Part shown: in pieces, positions 1-8,481 of the stretch
Layout: the number at the start of each line of letters is the position of its first letter
Position numbering within the stretch: position 1 is the stretch's first letter
Source of the DNA: Bordetella hinzii LMG 13501
GTDB lineage: Bacteria; Pseudomonadota; Gammaproteobacteria; Burkholderiales; Burkholderiaceae_B
DNA length: 64,000 nucleotides
Direction: 5' to 3'
Assembly (NCBI RefSeq): GCF_001548475.1
Contig: NZ_LRUJ01000016.1
Span: 1-64,000 of the forward strand
Program-made: the position numbers and the translations under genes
Notes under the pieces: model-generated
Database searches by the model: none
Told to the model about the DNA's origin: nothing
What the model saw: the letters and a program-made list of their open reading frames with translations, nothing else

Positions 1-230
1 AAGGCCAGCGTGGCAACCGCGGCCGGCGGCCAAGGCGCCACGCGCGCCGGCGGATCGGAACGCCCTCCGACGGCGGCCGGCACGGCCAGGGCCCCGGGGC
101 GTATCCGGCCCAGCAGCGGCCAACGCCCGCGGGCCGCGGCCGCGCGGGTCTCCTGGCCTATTTCCCGGTAGTTGCGTGGGTCTCCCCCGAACTCCCGGTA
201 CAGGCTGCTTATGTCGCTGGTGTTATGCAT
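1..230 (-). CDS. BcsP/BcsR-like cellulose biosynthesis accessory protein (partial)
   Basis: This is the N-terminal fragment (76 codons) of a leftward gene that runs out of the window. The start codon is the ATG at 230-228, preceded by a GGGGAG ribosome site about 10 bases upstream. The translation begins MHNTSDISSLYREFGG and carries a D17-x3-Y21-x2-I24 segment followed by RWPLL at residues 36-40. That pattern is shared by the short BcsR protein and the N-terminus of BcsP-type proteins, which sit in cellulose-synthase operons. After about residue 45 the visible part turns Pro/Ala-rich and looks disordered. It lies 50 bases downstream of bcsD on the same strand, which supports the assignment. 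The C-terminus is not visible, so length and full family cannot be settled. Confidence 0.6.
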   Translation of the reverse strand, partial: MHNTSDISSLYREFGGDPRNYREIGQETRAAAARGRWPLLGRIRPGALAVPAAVGGRSDPPARVAPWPPAAVATLA

Positions 231-280
231 CCCTGACTCCCCATGCGCCGCGAAGGCTTCCCCCACGCGCATTCCCTGTC

Positions 281-736
281 TCAGCGGCCGAATCGATAGA
301 CAATCGTCCCCAGCTCATCGGACGCCTGTTGCTGCGTGACGCGCAATTGCGCATCGGCGCCCAGGCGGCGCATCCATGACTCATAAGCGCCCTCGAGAAA
401 TCCGGTGCTCCAGACCAAATGGCTGTCGCCGAAAGCCCCGCGCAGCGGCGCGCAATGATGGGCCAGCGCCAGATGATCCTCGGCCTCGGCAATCTCCACC
501 CACCCCCAATCCAGCGGCCGCCACACCTGGTTGATGGCCGACTGCATATCGGCGACCGACGCGGCCTGCGGCAATACATGCCGGGCGGCGAACGTCTCGC
601 CCGTGCGCCGCATCAGCGCGCGCAGGCGCTGCGCGGTCAGATCCTGGGCCAGCTCTTGCGCGAACGCGGCCAGCACATCGCGCCATTGGCTGGCACAGAG
701 TCGTTCGTCGAGATGGGAGAGGATGGCGCTTTGCAC
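281..736 (-). CDS. bcsD: Cellulose biosynthesis protein BcsD
   Basis: This is a 151-residue cytoplasmic protein matching BcsD/AxCesD, the accessory subunit that organises export of cellulose chains in Acetobacter-type synthase complexes. The length fits the family (about 150-160). Recognisable family positions are DWGWVEI (76-82), the LAHHCAP stretch (91-97) and LEGAYESW (114-121), the last matching the LEGLYGRW-type segment of the Acetobacter protein. The start is a GTG at 736-734 with GAAGGA just upstream. An out-of-phase ATG overlaps it and is not used. It is followed by the BcsP/BcsR-like gene, so the rest of a bcs operon probably continues to the left. The catalytic bcsA gene is not in this window. 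Confidence 0.78.
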   Translation of the reverse strand: MQSAILSHLDERLCASQWRDVLAAFAQELAQDLTAQRLRALMRRTGETFAARHVLPQAASVADMQSAINQVWRPLDWGWVEIAEAEDHLALAHHCAPLRGAFGDSHLVWSTGFLEGAYESWMRRLGADAQLRVTQQQASDELGTIVYRFGR

Positions 737-1086
737 ATTAATCCTTCATTACAGACAGGCAAGAGGCTTCCGCCGGACGGGGACAGCGTCACGACACGCC
801 GCGCGGCGGAAAAAAATGTGTAGGAGCAGAACAGAAACGGATGCACCAAACCGGGCAAGCACGGGAAAACCGTGTTGCCGGCGGCAAGCATCATGGCGAA
901 TCACCGCCGCAGGCCCACGGTCATCCCGCAAGGGCAGCGGCCCATACTTTGTGGTTCCCAGGCCTTGCATAGCCTGCATCCGCGAGTTGGCAAGGCGGAG
1001 CTGCGGGACTTTAGGCCGCATTCTTGGAGCATAACCTTGCGTCTTAGGCAGCGACTGAGCCACGGAACGATGTGACGAAGCAGGGA

Positions 1087-1115
1087 GGTATTGCGCGAAT
1101 ACCGGTGTAAACCGG
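1087..1115. other. Two mutually exclusive hairpins in the bcs/EPS intergenic region
   Basis: GGTATT (1087-1092) pairs with AATACC (1098-1103) around a 5-base loop. CCGGT (1102-1106) pairs with ACCGG (1111-1115) around GTAA, a GNRA-type tetraloop. The two stems share bases 1102-1103, so both cannot form fully. This could be part of a structured leader or simply chance in GC-rich DNA. The transcribed strand is unknown. Confidence 0.25.
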
Positions 1116-1263
1116 CCTTCTGCGCGAGCCCAGGCCTCGACTTATATTTCCGAAAATCGCAAAATACATCGCATTATGGCGGGGTGCCGCAGTGAGTATA
1201 TTAGTATAGCTGCGATGTAAATTAAAACATATAGATCTTCAGGATTTGCAAAGTCCACGCCAC

Positions 1264-1301
1264 AGTCTGTCTCGCAGACTATATAGTTTGCACCCGTGCA
1301 A
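1264..1301. promoter_or_regulatory. Paired inverted repeats upstream of manC (candidate operators)
   Basis: AGTCTG-N5-CAGACT at 1264-1280 is followed 7 bases later by the near-perfect palindrome TTGCAC-CC-GTGCAA at 1288-1301. Both lie in the AT-rich section 65-100 bases before manC. Neither is followed by a T-run, so they do not look like terminators. They are plausible binding sites for a regulator of the EPS or bcs genes; which protein binds is unknown. Confidence 0.35.
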
Positions 1302-1365
1302 GTATTTGTACCCATAAACTCCGGGCAGCAGCGGGTATGCGCGGCCAATTGCAAGGGACCCTCAG

Positions 1366-2784
1366 ATGTCGAGTACCACGCCAAAACTGCGCCCCGTCAT
1401 ATTGGTGGGGGGCACGGGCACCCGTCTATGGCCGCTTTCCCGCGGCAGCTATCCCAAACAGTTTCTGCCCCTGCTGGGCGATCTTTCGCCCTTGCAGGCG
1501 ACCTGCGAGCGGGTCAACGGGCTTGGCGGCCAGGCGCCGATCTTCGTCGCCAATGAAGAACACCGCTTCATCGTCGCCGAACAGCTGCGCCAGATCGGCC
1601 AGCGCAAGCCGGCCATCCTGCTCGAACCGGCCGGGCGCAACACCGCCCCGGCCATCGCCCTGGCGGCCCTGCTGGCGCGGGCCGACGGCGACGACCCCGT
1701 GCTGCTGGTGCTGCCCTCCGATCATGCCGTGACCGACGTCGGGCGCTTCCAGGAGGCCGTGCGCCAGGCGCTGCCCGCCGCCCTGGAAGGCCGCCTCGTC
1801 ACTTTCGGCATCCAGCCCGGCTACGCGGAGACCGGCTACGGCTACATCCGCGCCGGCGCGGTCGCACAGGGCGTGGCCGAGGTCGAGGCCTTTGTCGAAA
1901 AACCCGACGCCGCCACGGCGGCGCAGTACCTGGCCAGCGGCCGCTATTTCTGGAACAGCGGCATGTTCCTGTTCCGCGCCTCGCGCTACCTGCAGGCGTT
2001 GCAGGCGCACCGCCCCGACATCCTGGCGGCCTGCCGCCAGGCCATGGCCAGCCCGCGCCACGACGGCGATTTCCTGCGGCTGGACGAGGCCGCCTTCGCC
2101 GCCTGCCCCTCGGATTCCATCGACTATGCCGTCATGGAGCGCGATCCGGGCGTGGCCATGGTGCCGCTGGATGCTGGCTGGAGCGACATCGGCTCCTTCG
2201 CCTCGCTATGGCAATTGGCGCCGCAGGACGGCGAGGGCAATGCCCTGCGCGGCGACGTCATCGCCGAAGACTGCCGCAATGTCTATGCCTATTCCAGCCA
2301 TCGCCTGGTCACGCTGCTGGGCCTGGACGACACCGTGGTCGTCGAGACCGCCGACGCCCTGCTGGTGGCCGCCCGCGACAAGGTCCAGGACGTGCGGCGC
2401 ATTGTCGCCCGCCTCAACGCCGCCAAGCGCGCCGAAGCCTCCACCCACCGCCTGGTGTACCGCCCCTGGGGCAGCTATGACGCCATCGACGGCGGCGAAC
2501 GCTTCCAGGTCAAGCGCATCCGCGTGGCCCCCGGCGCCCGCCTGTCGCTGCAGATGCACCACCACCGCGCCGAACACTGGATCGTCGTGACCGGCACGGC
2601 CCGCGTCACGCGCGGCGACGAGGTCTTCCTGCTGACGGAAAACCAGTCCACCTACATTCCCCTGGGCGTCAAACACCGCCTGGAAAATCCGGGTTCGATA
2701 GACCTGGAGCTCATCGAAGTGCAGTCCGGCCCTTATCTCGGCGAGGACGATATCGTCCGGTTTGACGACGTCTACGGCCGCTGA
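1366..2784 (+). CDS. manC: Mannose-1-phosphate guanylyltransferase / mannose-6-phosphate isomerase
   Basis: This 472-residue bifunctional enzyme belongs to the AlgA/XanB/ManC family. The N-terminal nucleotidyltransferase makes GDP-mannose from GTP and mannose-1-phosphate. Its signature VGGTGTRLWPLSR is at residues 14-26, followed by the YPKQFLPL segment, and an FVEKP sugar-binding motif lies near residue 177. The C-terminal third is a cupin, with RLSLQMHHHRAEHW and a GxxHRLENPG turn typical of type II phosphomannose isomerases. Length matches the bifunctional family. It is the first rightward gene of the EPS cluster, 18 bases before wcaJ, and supplies GDP-mannose (or GDP-fucose precursors). 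The type II isomerase assignment rests on the domain order, not on a search. Confidence 0.92.
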   Translation: MSSTTPKLRPVILVGGTGTRLWPLSRGSYPKQFLPLLGDLSPLQATCERVNGLGGQAPIFVANEEHRFIVAEQLRQIGQRKPAILLEPAGRNTAPAIALAALLARADGDDPVLLVLPSDHAVTDVGRFQEAVRQALPAALEGRLVTFGIQPGYAETGYGYIRAGAVAQGVAEVEAFVEKPDAATAAQYLASGRYFWNSGMFLFRASRYLQALQAHRPDILAACRQAMASPRHDGDFLRLDEAAFAACPSDSIDYAVMERDPGVAMVPLDAGWSDIGSFASLWQLAPQDGEGNALRGDVIAEDCRNVYAYSSHRLVTLLGLDDTVVVETADALLVAARDKVQDVRRIVARLNAAKRAEASTHRLVYRPWGSYDAIDGGERFQVKRIRVAPGARLSLQMHHHRAEHWIVVTGTARVTRGDEVFLLTENQSTYIPLGVKHRLENPGSIDLELIEVQSGPYLGEDDIVRFDDVYGR

Positions 2785-2802
2785 TACCCCCTTACCCTTC
2801 CC

Positions 2803-4221
2803 ATGCTCACCTACGCGACACCCAGCCATCCTCAGCGCTCGTTCATGGCCTTGACCGGCCTGACCTGCGCGCTGATCAACGCCGGCGTCTTTTTCTTCCT
2901 CACGCAGTCGACGGGCCTGATGTCGCCCATATTCCAGGGGTGGATACCGGCCATCCTGGCGGCCGGCGCGTTCGCGACCTTCGCCCGCTTCACGCTGCTG
3001 ATCAGCGCGCGCAGCATGATCTGGATGCTGGGCCGCGGCGTGCTGCGCTGGCTGCAGGTGTTGTTCCTGGCCCTGATCGCGCTGTTTTTCCTGCCCGGCA
3101 GCACCACCGATACCGAATCCCTGCGCCTGCTGCTCGTCAAATGGGCGGCCGTCGCCTTGCCGCTGCAGACGCTCGGCCTCTACGCCCTGCGCCGCGCGGC
3201 CTATCGCCTGAACAACGCCCCCTCCAGCCGGCGCATGGCCGTCTTCTTCGGCATGGGCCCGGAGGCACGCAAGCTGGCCATGCGCCTGCGGCGCTCGCCC
3301 ATCCTGGGCATCCATACCGCCGGCTACTACGCCGAGCAGCAGGTTCTCACGCGCAAGGGCGAACCCGAGCCGCCGCCCTATCTGGGCCGCTACCCGGACG
3401 CGCAGGCCCGTATCGACGCCGGCGACTATGGCATCGCCTTCGTCACCCTGGACGACCGGAAGAACGATCCCGTCGTCAGGGACCTGATGAACCGGCTGTA
3501 CGACTCCACGGCCGCCATCTACCTGATGCCGGAGTCGCCCTTCCTGGGCGAACTGACGGCCAGCAGCGCCGAAATCGCCGGCGTGCCGCTGCTGGCCCTG
3601 CACGAAAGCCATATGCAGGGGCTGTCGCGCAGCCTCAAGCGCGCCATGGACCTCGCCATCGGCGGGCTGATGCTGCTGGCGGCCTCCCCCTTCATGCTGC
3701 TGATCGCCCTGGCCATCAAGCTCGACTCGCCGGGTCCGGTGATCTTCCGCCAGTTGCGCTATGGCGAGCGCGGCCTTCCCATCACGGTCTATAAGTTCCG
3801 TTCCATGCGCGCCGATGCGGGCAAGGAGGCCGACGGCACGCTGCGCCAGGCCCAGCAGGGCGATCCGCGCATCACCCGCATCGGCCGCTTCCTGCGCAAG
3901 AGTTCGCTGGATGAACTGCCCCAGCTTTTCAATGTGATGGCCGGCTCCATGAGCCTGGTCGGCCCGCGCCCGCACGCCGCCGAGCACAACGAAGTCTATC
4001 GCCGCATGATCCAGGGCTATATGCTGCGCCACAGCGTCAAGCCGGGCATCACCGGCTGGGCGCAGATCCATGGCCTGCGCGGCGAGACCGACACCCCGGA
4101 AAAAATGCTTCAGCGCGTGCGCTACGACCGCTATTACATCGCCAACTGGTCGCTGATGCTGGACCTGAAGATCCTGGCGCGCACCGCGCTGGTGATCTTC
4201 TGGGACCGCAACGCCTATTGA
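2803..4221 (+). CDS. wcaJ: Undecaprenyl-phosphate sugar phosphotransferase, WcaJ family
   Basis: This 472-residue inner-membrane protein transfers a hexose-1-phosphate (usually glucose) to undecaprenyl phosphate, the first step of repeat-unit assembly. The N-terminal half has about four hydrophobic helices (near residues 15-35, 45-65, 80-100 and 108-125), then a Rossmann-like CoA-binding-type domain with FFGMGPEARKL. The C-terminal catalytic domain starts at about residue 283 with KRAMDLAIGG and keeps the family blocks VYKFRSMRADAG, SLDELPQLFNVMAGSMSLVG, GPRPHAAEHNE and the GITGWAQIHGLRGETDTPEK segment. It follows manC closely in one operon. It ends 4 bases before the end of the convergent barrel gene, leaving no room for a separate terminator. 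Confidence 0.92.
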   Translation: MLTYATPSHPQRSFMALTGLTCALINAGVFFFLTQSTGLMSPIFQGWIPAILAAGAFATFARFTLLISARSMIWMLGRGVLRWLQVLFLALIALFFLPGSTTDTESLRLLLVKWAAVALPLQTLGLYALRRAAYRLNNAPSSRRMAVFFGMGPEARKLAMRLRRSPILGIHTAGYYAEQQVLTRKGEPEPPPYLGRYPDAQARIDAGDYGIAFVTLDDRKNDPVVRDLMNRLYDSTAAIYLMPESPFLGELTASSAEIAGVPLLALHESHMQGLSRSLKRAMDLAIGGLMLLAASPFMLLIALAIKLDSPGPVIFRQLRYGERGLPITVYKFRSMRADAGKEADGTLRQAQQGDPRITRIGRFLRKSSLDELPQLFNVMAGSMSLVGPRPHAAEHNEVYRRMIQGYMLRHSVKPGITGWAQIHGLRGETDTPEKMLQRVRYDRYYIANWSLMLDLKILARTALVIFWDRNAY

Positions 4222-4225
4222 ACGC

Positions 4226-5551
4226 TCAGGGCTCCTCGCCCATGGGGTCGCACATGGCCAGCTCCGGCCTGCGCCACTGGCAATCGGAGGGCTGCATCAA
4301 GCGGCGCAAGTCCTCCTTGCCCCGGCTGCCAAAGGTGTACTCCAGGCCGATGCGCACAAAGTTCTGCTTGTAGTCGTCGCCCGGCGAGCCGCCGGTCTGC
4401 TGGTCGCGATAGACATCCAGGATCCAGCGCAGATTGTCTTGCTGCTGCCACTGCAGCCGCGCGCCATAGCGGCGGATCTGCAACACCTGGCCGTCGCCGC
4501 CCGTGAAGGCGGTGTTGCGCTGGCGCGTGAGTTCCGCGCCCAGCTGCAGAGCGGTCTTGACGGTGGGCCGCCAGGTCACCGAGGCCAGGCCGCCGGTCTG
4601 CACCGAATACAGCACCGTGGGGTCATCGTCATAGGCATAGGGACGACGCCAGAACTGCAGGTCGAACCGCGTCTTGGGCGAATAGTCCCAGGTGGCGCGC
4701 CCCTGGAAGGTGAATAGATTGGTGTCGCGGTCGCCCAGGTGCTCATAGCGGCGCTTGAGCAGCCCGACGCGGGCCTGCAGCACCGTCTTGGGGCTGTAGT
4801 CCCAGCGCGCGGCGGCGAAGACCTCGTCGTCCGTGTAACGGTCGTCTATGGTCGCCACCAGGTCCGGCGTGCGGCCGTAGTAGTCGACGTTGCTGCGGCG
4901 CAAGCCCACCTGCGCGTCGGATCGGCCAAAACCGGTATAGCGCGCCGCCAGCTGCCAGCCGTCTTCCTTGCGGTCATACAGCGTCTTGTTGATGTCCTGG
5001 TCATAGCGCGTGCCGTTGCGAAAGACGCTGAACACCGGCAGTGTCAGGCGCTCGCTCACGCGCAGGCCGATCTCGGCCCCCTTGTTGTCCCGCGCCTGCA
5101 TATCGCGGTCGGGCCAGGTGCGCGACAGATTGGGATTGAGCTGCTTCTGATAGCCGTAGTCGAAGCGTCCGGCCAACAGCCGCCCGGCGCGCCAGTGCAG
5201 GGCCGAGAGCATGTTGCCGGGCTGATGGTCCAGCTGGCGGTTGCTGGTGTAGCGGGCATCGCCCAGGGTGCCGCCCGCCTCCAGCCGGGTGTCGTCGGAC
5301 AGCAGCGGCAGACGCAGCCCCAGCCCGGCCGAATTCACCATGACCCCCGCGCCGCGGATATCGTCGGCCATGGATTCGGGCAGCCGCGCCGGATTGCTCT
5401 GGTACTGGAACGAGCTGCCCAGCTGCACGGCATATTCGGCCGGACCGGGCGCTGCCATGGCGCAGGCGGCGTGCCAGGCCAGGCCGGCCGCGGCCAGCCG
5501 CGCCGTCCAGCCCCCCTGCCGGAGGGCCAGGATGGCCGCGCCTTCGGTCAC
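4226..5551 (-). CDS. EpsL-like outer-membrane beta-barrel of the EPS system
   Basis: I chose the GTG start at 5551: its GTGA overlaps the TGA stop of the WecG-type gene by 4 bases and gives 441 residues with a plausible signal peptide (hydrophobic stretch around residues 16-30 ending near AMAAP). The rest alternates polar and hydrophobic residues with many aromatic girdle residues (for example GRFDYGYQKQLNPN, ARWDYSPKTVLQAR) and repeats the motif WDYSPKT twice, typical of an outer-membrane barrel. The C-terminus has VRIGLEYTFGSRGK close to the end. Composition and context resemble EpsL of methanolan-type clusters, thought to assist polymer passage through the outer membrane. The specific role is inferred. 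Confidence 0.72.
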   Translation of the reverse strand: MTEGAAILALRQGGWTARLAAAGLAWHAACAMAAPGPAEYAVQLGSSFQYQSNPARLPESMADDIRGAGVMVNSAGLGLRLPLLSDDTRLEAGGTLGDARYTSNRQLDHQPGNMLSALHWRAGRLLAGRFDYGYQKQLNPNLSRTWPDRDMQARDNKGAEIGLRVSERLTLPVFSVFRNGTRYDQDINKTLYDRKEDGWQLAARYTGFGRSDAQVGLRRSNVDYYGRTPDLVATIDDRYTDDEVFAAARWDYSPKTVLQARVGLLKRRYEHLGDRDTNLFTFQGRATWDYSPKTRFDLQFWRRPYAYDDDPTVLYSVQTGGLASVTWRPTVKTALQLGAELTRQRNTAFTGGDGQVLQIRRYGARLQWQQQDNLRWILDVYRDQQTGGSPGDDYKQNFVRIGLEYTFGSRGKEDLRRLMQPSDCQWRRPELAMCDPMGEEP

Positions 5552-6378
5552 GGCGCCGAACCGCGCCGCTTGCGCCACTGACGCCAGCACAGGACCGCGA
5601 AACGGGGGTCGTCGACCAGGTAGCGGCGCCACAGGCGGCGCGGATTGCTGGCCAGGCGCCAAAGCCATTCCAGGCCGGCGCGCTGCATCCACATGGGGGC
5701 CCGGCGCTGCAGGCCGATGGCGAATTCCATCGCCGCGCCCACGCATAGCAGGATGCCCCCAGGCAGGGCCGGAGCATGGTGCAGCGCCCAATTTTCTTGT
5801 TTAGGCATGCCCACGCACAGGAAGACCACATCGGGCTTGCGCTCCCGCACCCGGTCGGCAAAGGCCTGGCCTTCGGGCCCGACCGGATCGAAGCGCATGG
5901 ACGGGCTGACCACCTCGATGTCCAACCCGGGGAAATACTGCGCGAAACGCTCGTGCAGCGCGGGCTCCGAGCCCGGCATGCCGCCCAGCAGCATCACGCG
6001 CCAGCCATCGCGCTGGGCCCGGCGGCACAGGGCGACGAAAAGATCGGAGCCGGTGATGCGCTCGGGCAACGGCTGGCCGAGCAGGCGGCTGGCCCATACC
6101 ACCGGCATGCCGTCGGCAAAAATGAAATCCGCCTGCGCATAGCGGGCGCGGAAATCGGGCGCGGCGTCCAGGCGCACCACGTGGTCGACATTGGGCGTCA
6201 CCACGATACGGGCGCGGCCGTCGCGGCGCACGGCGGCCTGCGATAGCGCTTCGACAGCCTGCCCGAAGGAGACGGCCGCGATGTCCAGATCGAACAGGCG
6301 CACGCTGGGCATCGCGGGCCCGGCGCTGTTTTCAACCGCGCGCAGCCCGGGGTCGGATACTTGCTGGGGACTAGGCAA
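5548..6378 (-). CDS. WecG/TagA/CpsF-family glycosyltransferase
   Basis: This 276-residue protein of the WecG/TagA family adds a sugar (ManNAc-type in the known members) to a lipid-linked intermediate. Family motifs are TPNVDHVV (61-68), ADGMPVVWASRLLG (88-101), RITGSDL (107-113) and CVGMPKQENW in the C-terminal half, ending with the helical WMQRAGLEWLWRLASNPRRL membrane-association segment. The first start in frame is a TTG at 6378 with a poor ribosome site. An internal ATG at 6312 (MPSVRLFDLDI) also fits where family members begin, so the true start is unsure. It is the first gene of a two-gene leftward unit with the barrel protein, divergent from the Wza-like gene. Confidence 0.85.
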   Translation of the reverse strand: MPSPQQVSDPGLRAVENSAGPAMPSVRLFDLDIAAVSFGQAVEALSQAAVRRDGRARIVVTPNVDHVVRLDAAPDFRARYAQADFIFADGMPVVWASRLLGQPLPERITGSDLFVALCRRAQRDGWRVMLLGGMPGSEPALHERFAQYFPGLDIEVVSPSMRFDPVGPEGQAFADRVRERKPDVVFLCVGMPKQENWALHHAPALPGGILLCVGAAMEFAIGLQRRAPMWMQRAGLEWLWRLASNPRRLWRRYLVDDPRFAVLCWRQWRKRRGSAP

Positions 6379-6473
6379 GGGTAATCTCGATACGAAGGGC
6401 GGTTAGCTAAAAATAATGGTCTCACACTCGCATTTGAGAAAACCACATTCATTCAAGCCGGCACCCGCGTATT

Positions 6474-6486
6474 GTATTTAAAATAC
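6474..6486. promoter_or_regulatory. 13-base palindrome between the WecG-type and Wza-like genes
   Basis: GTATTT-A-AAATAC is a perfect inverted repeat in the AT-rich divergent region between the leftward glycosyltransferase and the rightward export gene. A possible -10 (TACTAT, 6512-6517) lies downstream without a good -35. It is a candidate operator for an EPS regulator and the functional claim is tentative. Confidence 0.3.
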
Positions 6487-6562
6487 CTGCGGTGTGGCGC
6501 CCGGCCTGGGCTACTATTACACGCGCGCGCAACCTCACATTATCAAGGGACCGGAGAATAAC

Positions 6563-7678
6563 GTGGCGGGTCGGAATATGACGTGGCAAAAAGCGGTGCT
6601 GGCGGCGCTGGTGGTCTACACGCAAGCCGCGGGCGCGCAGGACCTGCCCATCCCCGATCCGGTTGCGCCGGCGGCGGCCGGCGCCCCGGCGGAGTTCAAA
6701 CGCTACAACGCGCCGGTCGAATCGCCGGCCTATACCCCTCCCCTGCCCCTGGGCGCGCCCGTGGAGGCGCCCGCGCCGGCGGTCTATACGGCGCCGCCCA
6801 TCACGGCGCCGACCACGCGGCCCGTCAAGATCGGCAGCGGCAGGCGGGGCACCGAGGGCGATCTGGCCGGCAACCGCCTGCCCGACACCCTGCCCATCCC
6901 CTCCGCCGTCGCCGCCCCTTCGCCGGCCAACGCCGCCATGGAGCAGGCCATCGGCGGCGCGATAGGCGCCGTCGGTCCCGGCGACACGCTGGACATCAAC
7001 ATCATGGGCACGGGCAGCGCGCGCGCCACCGTTGATGCGGACGGACAGGTCGTGGTGGCGATGCTGGGCCAAGTCAAGGCGTCGGGCCTGACCCCGTCGG
7101 CCCTGGCCCGGCGCATCGAACAAGACCTCCGCAGCAAAGGCTATATGACCAATCCGCAGGTCGCGATCGAAGTGGTGACCCTGCGCAGCCGCATCGTCTC
7201 CGTGCTGGGCCAGGTCGCCCGGCCCGGGCGCTATCCCCTGGAAGGCCAACTGTCGGTGCTGGAGTTGCTGGCCATGGCCGGCGGCGCCACGCCCGGGGCC
7301 GCCGATATCGCCACGCTGGTGCGCCGCGCCGGCGGCGGCAATGACCGCATCAATCTCTATGTGGGCAACCGGCAATCGCCCTCGCAAACCGTGCAGGACA
7401 CTGAACTGCAGCCCGGCGACGTGGTCTTCGTGCCCGAGGCGCCGCGCTTCTATGTCTACGGCGAGGTTGGCAAGCCCGGCGCCTACCCGGTCGAACCCGG
7501 CCTTAACGTGATGCGCGCCCTGGCGCTGGCCGGCGGCCTGACCCCGCGCGCCTCCGACAGCCGCATCGACCTGAACCGCACCGACGTGCTGACCGGCGAA
7601 GTCACCGACAAACGTGTCAAGCTCACCGACGCGGTCCAGCCCGGCGACGTCATCCACGTCAACGAACGCTTTTTCTGA
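6563..7678 (+). CDS. Wza/EpsE-like polysaccharide export protein with two SLBB domains
   Basis: This is a periplasmic/outer-membrane export protein. I chose the GTG at 6563 because GGAG lies 6 bases before it; an ATG at 6578 is the alternative. After a signal peptide (MTWQKAVLAALVVYTQAAGA) comes a Pro/Ala-rich segment to about residue 110. The poly-export domain follows (near 138-200, with GPGDTLDINIMG and VDADGQVVVAMLGQV). Then come two SLBB repeats, SVLGQVARPGRYPLEGQLS near 212 and VYGEVGKPGAYPVEPGLN near 298. There is no lipobox cysteine, unlike classical Wza, so it may not be lipidated. It overlaps the esterase gene by one base (TGATG) and opens the rightward five-gene operon. Confidence 0.85.
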   Translation: MAGRNMTWQKAVLAALVVYTQAAGAQDLPIPDPVAPAAAGAPAEFKRYNAPVESPAYTPPLPLGAPVEAPAPAVYTAPPITAPTTRPVKIGSGRRGTEGDLAGNRLPDTLPIPSAVAAPSPANAAMEQAIGGAIGAVGPGDTLDINIMGTGSARATVDADGQVVVAMLGQVKASGLTPSALARRIEQDLRSKGYMTNPQVAIEVVTLRSRIVSVLGQVARPGRYPLEGQLSVLELLAMAGGATPGAADIATLVRRAGGGNDRINLYVGNRQSPSQTVQDTELQPGDVVFVPEAPRFYVYGEVGKPGAYPVEPGLNVMRALALAGGLTPRASDSRIDLNRTDVLTGEVTDKRVKLTDAVQPGDVIHVNERFF

Positions 7679-8442
7679 TGAATCGCCGCGCCCTGCTCTC
7701 GGCCTTGCTCCTGGCCCCGGGCTACGCCGCGCTGCCCGCCTGGGCGCGCGGCCAGCCCCCCTACGCCGTGCTGATCGGCGACTCCATCGCCGAAGGCGAA
7801 ATCCAGCGCAAGGGCCGGCTCAACGTCCAGGGCCAGTTCATCCCTGACTACCCCTCCAGCCCGGGCCAGCTTTCCTACGAACTGGCGCAGTATTCCGGTG
7901 TGTTCCATTTCAACCAGGGGATAGGCGGGCAGACCTCCACCCAGGTCCGTGCGCGCTGGCGCCGTGATGCCTTGGCCGAAGACGACGATCCCGGCGACGG
8001 GCGCGGCCCGCGCACCCTGCCGGCCGGCACGCTGCCGCGCCTGATCTACCTGCATGTCGGCATCAATGACGTCGCCATGGGCATGCTGCCCCTGCGGACC
8101 ATGCAGGACAATTTCATTTATTTCGCGCAGACCGCGGCCGAGAAAAGCATCCCCCTGGTCGTGGACAATATCGGCGCCTACCTCGGCATGACCGATGCCA
8201 TGATCCTGCAGACCCGCGCCTTCAACGACTGGCTGCTGCAGGAGCTGGCGCCGCGCTATCCCGGCCTGCGGGTGGTGGATTATCTCTATTGGTCCAGCGG
8301 CGGCAGCAACGATTACCGCAAGCTCGCGCCGGGCATGTTCGCCGATGGGGTGCATCCCTCCACCACGGGCTATGCGGCTTTCGCGCGCTATGTGCACGAA
8401 ACCCTGAAACTGCCGGCCAACAGCAGCGTGCAGTACGGATGA
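7678..8442 (+). CDS. Exported SGNH/GDSL-family hydrolase
   Basis: This 254-residue protein has a signal peptide (residues 1-24, cut after AWA) and the SGNH serine-esterase blocks. Block I is GDSIAEG with Ser36, block II a glycine in GIGGQTS (81-87), block III VGIND (127-131) with Asn130, and block V ADGVHPS with Asp223 and His226. All four catalytic positions are present, so it should be active in the periplasm. In an EPS operon the likely job is removing or rearranging O-acyl groups on the polymer, in balance with the acyltransferase encoded at 12108-13172. That substrate is inferred from context. The start codon overlaps the stop of the upstream export gene. Confidence 0.82.
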   Translation: MNRRALLSALLLAPGYAALPAWARGQPPYAVLIGDSIAEGEIQRKGRLNVQGQFIPDYPSSPGQLSYELAQYSGVFHFNQGIGGQTSTQVRARWRRDALAEDDDPGDGRGPRTLPAGTLPRLIYLHVGINDVAMGMLPLRTMQDNFIYFAQTAAEKSIPLVVDNIGAYLGMTDAMILQTRAFNDWLLQELAPRYPGLRVVDYLYWSSGGSNDYRKLAPGMFADGVHPSTTGYAAFARYVHETLKLPANSSVQYG

Positions 8443-8481
8443 CTATCGCGGCGCCCCGCCGCAAGGCCCTGGAACCCGACC

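Larger units (their letters stand above)
737..1365. other. Long intergenic region between the bcs genes and the EPS cluster
   Basis: This 629-base stretch separates the leftward bcsD gene from rightward manC and must hold the promoters of both. I see no convincing protein gene; the open frames here lack ribosome sites and recognisable sequence. The half nearest manC (about 1140-1320) is clearly AT-richer than its surroundings, as expected for a promoter region. It holds two short inverted repeats (1264-1280 and 1288-1301). The other half holds two overlapping hairpins at 1087-1115. I found no good -35/-10 pair. I compared the region with c-di-GMP and cobalamin riboswitch cores and did not find them. 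Confidence 0.6.

Noticed and set aside
831-1140. Possible c-di-GMP or cobalamin riboswitch between the bcs and EPS genes
   Set aside because: I compared the sequence with the conserved cores of both classes and did not find them; only short hairpins are present.
1142-1384. An 80-codon leftward open frame in the AT-rich part before manC
   Set aside because: Its start overlaps the manC start region, there is no ribosome site, and the DNA looks like a promoter region rather than coding sequence.
2206-4071. A 621-codon leftward open frame opposite manC and wcaJ
   Set aside because: Antisense shadow; no ribosome site and low-complexity composition.
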